NCBI RefSeq assembly: GCF_036625275.1 | Contig: NZ_JAZKUD010000008.1 | Location: forward strand, 1 to 64,000 | Source: Accumulibacter sp036625275 | GTDB taxonomy: Bacteria; Pseudomonadota; Gammaproteobacteria; Burkholderiales; Rhodocyclaceae | Direction: 5' to 3' | DNA length: 64,000 nt | Shown: piece by piece, positions 61,804 to 64,000 of the stretch | How positions within the stretch are numbered: the first letter of the stretch is position 1 | Layout of the letters: each line of letters begins with the position of its first letter | Translations under genes and position numbers: made by a program | The notes under the pieces: generated by a model | Told to the model about the DNA's origin: nothing | Seen by the model: only the letters and a program-made list of their open reading frames with translations | Databases searched by the model: none

Positions 61804-61922
61804 ACGGTCATGACTTTTCCAGGCACCCCCCGATCATGAAAGTCATGACCGTTTCCCTCTCCCCCAACCCCTCCCCCGCGAGGGGGGAGGGGAGGTTCGT
61901 GAGTCGCGTACGCGACTTTCAC
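61804..61922 (-). repeat. Composite palindromic intergenic repeat, copy E (reverse)
   Basis: Reads AACGGTCATGACTTTTCC...GAAAGTCATGACCGTT, then CCCCTCCCCCGCGAGGGGGGAGGGG, then GTGAGTCGCGTACGCGACTTTCAC. Near-complete and close to copy A. It fills the spacer between the DUF4331 stop and the TPR-like gene. Confidence 0.9.
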
Positions 61923-61927
61923 AGTAA

Positions 61928-63559
61928 TCAGTCGGTCGGGCAGAGCATCGGCAGGAACGGCGGCGGCGTCGAGACGCAGCCGGAGGTGCCGGGGTTCTGG
62001 TGCCGACTGTTGCGGCCACTATTGGCGAAAGCCACGTAGGGGAAGGTCTCCTGGTAGGCGACATCGTTGCCGTTGACGCCATCGCCGATGCGGTTGTTGG
62101 GGAAGACGTTGAATGCCGGGTTGAGCACCCCGGCCACCACACGCGCTGCGATGTCGGTGGCGTCGTCCGAGAGTCGGCGGCCGTTGGGAAAGCCGCCGAA
62201 ATCGCCGTCCAGGACACCGAGACGCTTGCGGATGGCCTTGGCCGTTGCCGGAATGCCGGTGTTGAGCCGCAGCAGGTCGGCGACGGGTCCGGCCTGTGCG
62301 GCCGTGCAGCCGGGGCAGATCGGTGCGCCATAGGTCACCAGCGGCAGCAGGTCGAGGCGCGGCGGGGTCGGAATGGCCACTGCGCCGCCGTAGGCCGCGT
62401 TGAGCACGCGGGCAAGCAGCGGGTCGAGCAGGTAGCCTGCAAACTGGCTGTCGTTCTTGGGCTCGGACATGCTGAACTTGTCCTTGTCGCCGGTGCCGAT
62501 CAGGAGTTCGTTGATCAGCGGATTCCCCATGCGCTGGATCTGAACGAAATTGCTCGACAGCGAAGGCTTGCCGCCGGCAGTCGTCGGCTGCGCCTTGATG
62601 CGCGGCCGCGAGGTGGTGCCGTAGGTGCCGATCACCGCTTTGGCGTCCGTTGCCGGATGGACCTGGCCGTCACTGGTGAGCAGCGTGGTCGGCAGTTCGA
62701 CGACGATGCTGTTGACGTTGTAGCCGGCGACTGCATCGGGGGCAAAGTTGACATCGTCGGCCGCATCCTGGTCGTTGCTCAACACCGCCGGAATCCCTGT
62801 GGCAAAAGCGCCGGCGCGAAAGTTGAGGGTATCGAAAGCGGCGCCGAGGTCGATGTAGAAGGGGTCGTCGACGGTACCGGCAAAGACCCGGATGCCGCCG
62901 CCGAGATCGTAAATGCCCTGTGCGGCAAGGCTCGGATAATCGGGCATGGTGCGCGGTCCGACGTTGGCGGGAACGGCGTAGAGCTTTCGATTGCCACTGC
63001 TGAAAACGGTTTGCCAGACGCTACCGACCTTTTTCTGGATGGTCACGGTATAGGTCTGACGCAGGCTCAGGCCGGCCGATCCCGGTCCGTCGAGGGCGGT
63101 AATCGCGGGCGGCACGATCGGCGTGCCGGGCGGAACCGGCGCCGGTGAATTGGCCGGGGCCGAAACGCCGCCACCGGCACCGACGAAACTGGTGAACACG
63201 CCGGGTGCGCGGATTTCGCTCTGGAAGCGGAAAACGATCTTGACGTCTTCATCGCCATCGAAATTGTTATCGACCTTCATCTCGTATACGACCTCGGGAT
63301 CGAAGGGGTGGTAGTTCGGTCCATTGGCCGGTTCCAGCAACGGGTCGGTGTTGAGAATCATGGTCACCTTGTTGGGATTGTCGTAGCTGACGAAGGCGTA
63401 CCAATCGGTGATGTCCGCCTTATGGTCCAGTGCGGTCAACGGCGCCTCGCGGTGGCTGGCGGCAAACACCCCCGAGACCGGCAGGGCAAGGCACGCGGCT
63501 GCACACAGCAGGGTCAGCAGGGAACGGCGGTTTGAGGTGGCAGAGGTCTTCATGTTCAT
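61928..63559 (-). CDS. DUF4331 domain-containing exported protein
   Basis: A 543-residue exported protein with a signal peptide (CAAACLALPVSGVFA, cut near ASHREAP). ASHREAPLTALDHKADITDWYAF is the hallmark start of DUF4331. An Asp-rich loop DNNFDGDEDVKIVF may bind calcium. A second ATG two codons in (63553) is possible. The family has no proven role; it is grouped here with TPR-like and HupE/UreJ-like genes. Its start overlaps the stop of the PEP-CTERM gene by 4 bp. Confidence 0.9.
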   Translation of the reverse strand: MNMKTSATSNRRSLLTLLCAAACLALPVSGVFAASHREAPLTALDHKADITDWYAFVSYDNPNKVTMILNTDPLLEPANGPNYHPFDPEVVYEMKVDNNFDGDEDVKIVFRFQSEIRAPGVFTSFVGAGGGVSAPANSPAPVPPGTPIVPPAITALDGPGSAGLSLRQTYTVTIQKKVGSVWQTVFSSGNRKLYAVPANVGPRTMPDYPSLAAQGIYDLGGGIRVFAGTVDDPFYIDLGAAFDTLNFRAGAFATGIPAVLSNDQDAADDVNFAPDAVAGYNVNSIVVELPTTLLTSDGQVHPATDAKAVIGTYGTTSRPRIKAQPTTAGGKPSLSSNFVQIQRMGNPLINELLIGTGDKDKFSMSEPKNDSQFAGYLLDPLLARVLNAAYGGAVAIPTPPRLDLLPLVTYGAPICPGCTAAQAGPVADLLRLNTGIPATAKAIRKRLGVLDGDFGGFPNGRRLSDDATDIAARVVAGVLNPAFNVFPNNRIGDGVNGNDVAYQETFPYVAFANSGRNSRHQNPGTSGCVSTPPPFLPMLCPTD

Positions 63560-64000
63560 TCTCCCGGAGGGGTGTGCGTCGAGGTCGAGAGGCGGGCTTG
63601 CGCGGCAGCCTCGGTACGATGGGATACGCAGGAATGGCGGCGGCGGATGCGTTGTCCGCCGATCAGCGCCAGCCCAAGCGAGAACAGCGCGCCCGCGCCG
63701 GGTTCGGGAACGGCGATCGGGAGCGCCGGGCTGGACACGGTCGCGAACCGGACTTGCGCGCCTGGGGCGTGATCGACGATCAGCAGCGCGTCCTGGACGG
63801 GTACCGGGTCGCCTGAAAAGTCGAGATTGGTATCGAGCAGTGTCAGATTGCTCCCCGCGTCGAGCAACAGCAGCGACAGGCGATCAGGCGCGCCGTTGCC
63901 CGAGAAGCGGGTGGTGAAGCTCAGGTCGAAGGAAACCGTCGTCCCCAGGGTGAGGTCCTGCAGAAACTGGCCGAGGCCGAGCGCATCGGAGATCGTGAAG
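63556..64000 (-). CDS. PEP-CTERM sorting-domain protein, C-terminal part (5' end outside window)
   Basis: The last 147 residues of a secreted protein. The body (QFLQDLTLGTTVSFDLSFTT) resembles NF038129-like PEP-CTERM proteins. The sorting signal is AVPEPGAGALFSLGLALIGG followed by QRIRRR, the PEP motif, helix and basic cluster recognised by exosortase/EpsH. Oddly, 26 further residues (HSCVSH to PPGE) follow the basic cluster, where such proteins normally end. The gene overlaps the DUF4331 start, so both are probably cotranscribed. Confidence 0.83.
   Translation of the reverse strand, partial: FTISDALGLGQFLQDLTLGTTVSFDLSFTTRFSGNGAPDRLSLLLLDAGSNLTLLDTNLDFSGDPVPVQDALLIVDHAPGAQVRFATVSSPALPIAVPEPGAGALFSLGLALIGGQRIRRRHSCVSHRTEAAAQARLSTSTHTPPGE

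Noticed and set aside
1..64000. CRISPR arrays, rRNA, tRNA genes, prophage or integrative-element ends
   Set aside because: No regularly spaced repeats, no rRNA-like or cloverleaf tRNA sequence ending in CCA with a T-loop GTTCRA, and no integrase or phage structural genes were recognised by reading.

Overview
The window comes from a betaproteobacterium, probably from the Rhodocyclales. The placement is an inference from gene order: tlpA-aroQ-accB-accC-prmA; a ctaD/small ORF/ctaG/DUF2970/coxC/DUF2909/SURF1 oxidase cluster; fmdB-DUF502-aspS-nudB. A phasin, a complete glycogen-synthesis block and a PEP-CTERM protein suggest a polymer-storing, exosortase-bearing relative such as the Accumulibacter group. 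No rRNA or tRNA gene is visible to confirm this.

Layout. 1-8.4 kb: 3' end of fur, then an eight-gene minus-strand operon (unknown protein, tlpA-like, aroQ, accB, accC, prmA, zinc-ribbon protein, PfkB kinase), and mpl on the plus strand. 8.4-16.6 kb: ctaB and a DUF2244 gene on the minus strand, then a respiratory oxidase cluster headed by a CuA subunit fused to cytochrome c. The spacer before coxB holds two perfect FNR-type boxes and a terminator-like hairpin. 16.6-19.9 kb: rpoH, preceded by a perfect CIRCE element, divergent from a four-gene bufferin-type operon (bufA-like, bufB, bufC, Cys-rich CWC protein). 19.8-23.9 kb: fmdB, DUF502, aspS, secreted barnase-like RNase, barstar, nudB. 24.1-30.8 kb: a four-gene peptide ABC importer. 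30.86-31.76 kb: a decayed IS5-family element. 32-34.3 kb: phasin, LysR regulator and small ORF. 34.3-44.7 kb: Pat-like acyl-CoA synthetase/acetyltransferase, DUF1015, glgA, glgC, pgm, pgi. 45-50.4 kb: hemerythrin, lexA with SOS box, cardiolipin synthase, REC/GGDEF/EAL regulator. 50.4-52.7 kb: leuA divergent from an Lrp regulator. 52.9-57.6 kb: a tight operon of two substrate-binding-like proteins (one with a VWA domain), an XpaC-like protein and TelA. 57.9-64 kb: lipoprotein, DUF1993, HupE/UreJ-like, TPR-like, DUF4331 and a PEP-CTERM protein cut by the window end.

Five copies of a composite palindromic intergenic repeat (about 95-210 bp) are scattered through the window in both orientations, several touching stop codons. 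Several gene fragments (Uma2-like, SHOCT, histidine-kinase tail) mark sites of gene loss.

The two blocks most likely to hold under-described biology are the bufferin-type operon (17.7-19.9 kb) and the TelA/XpaC/VWA-binding-protein operon (52.9-57.6 kb).
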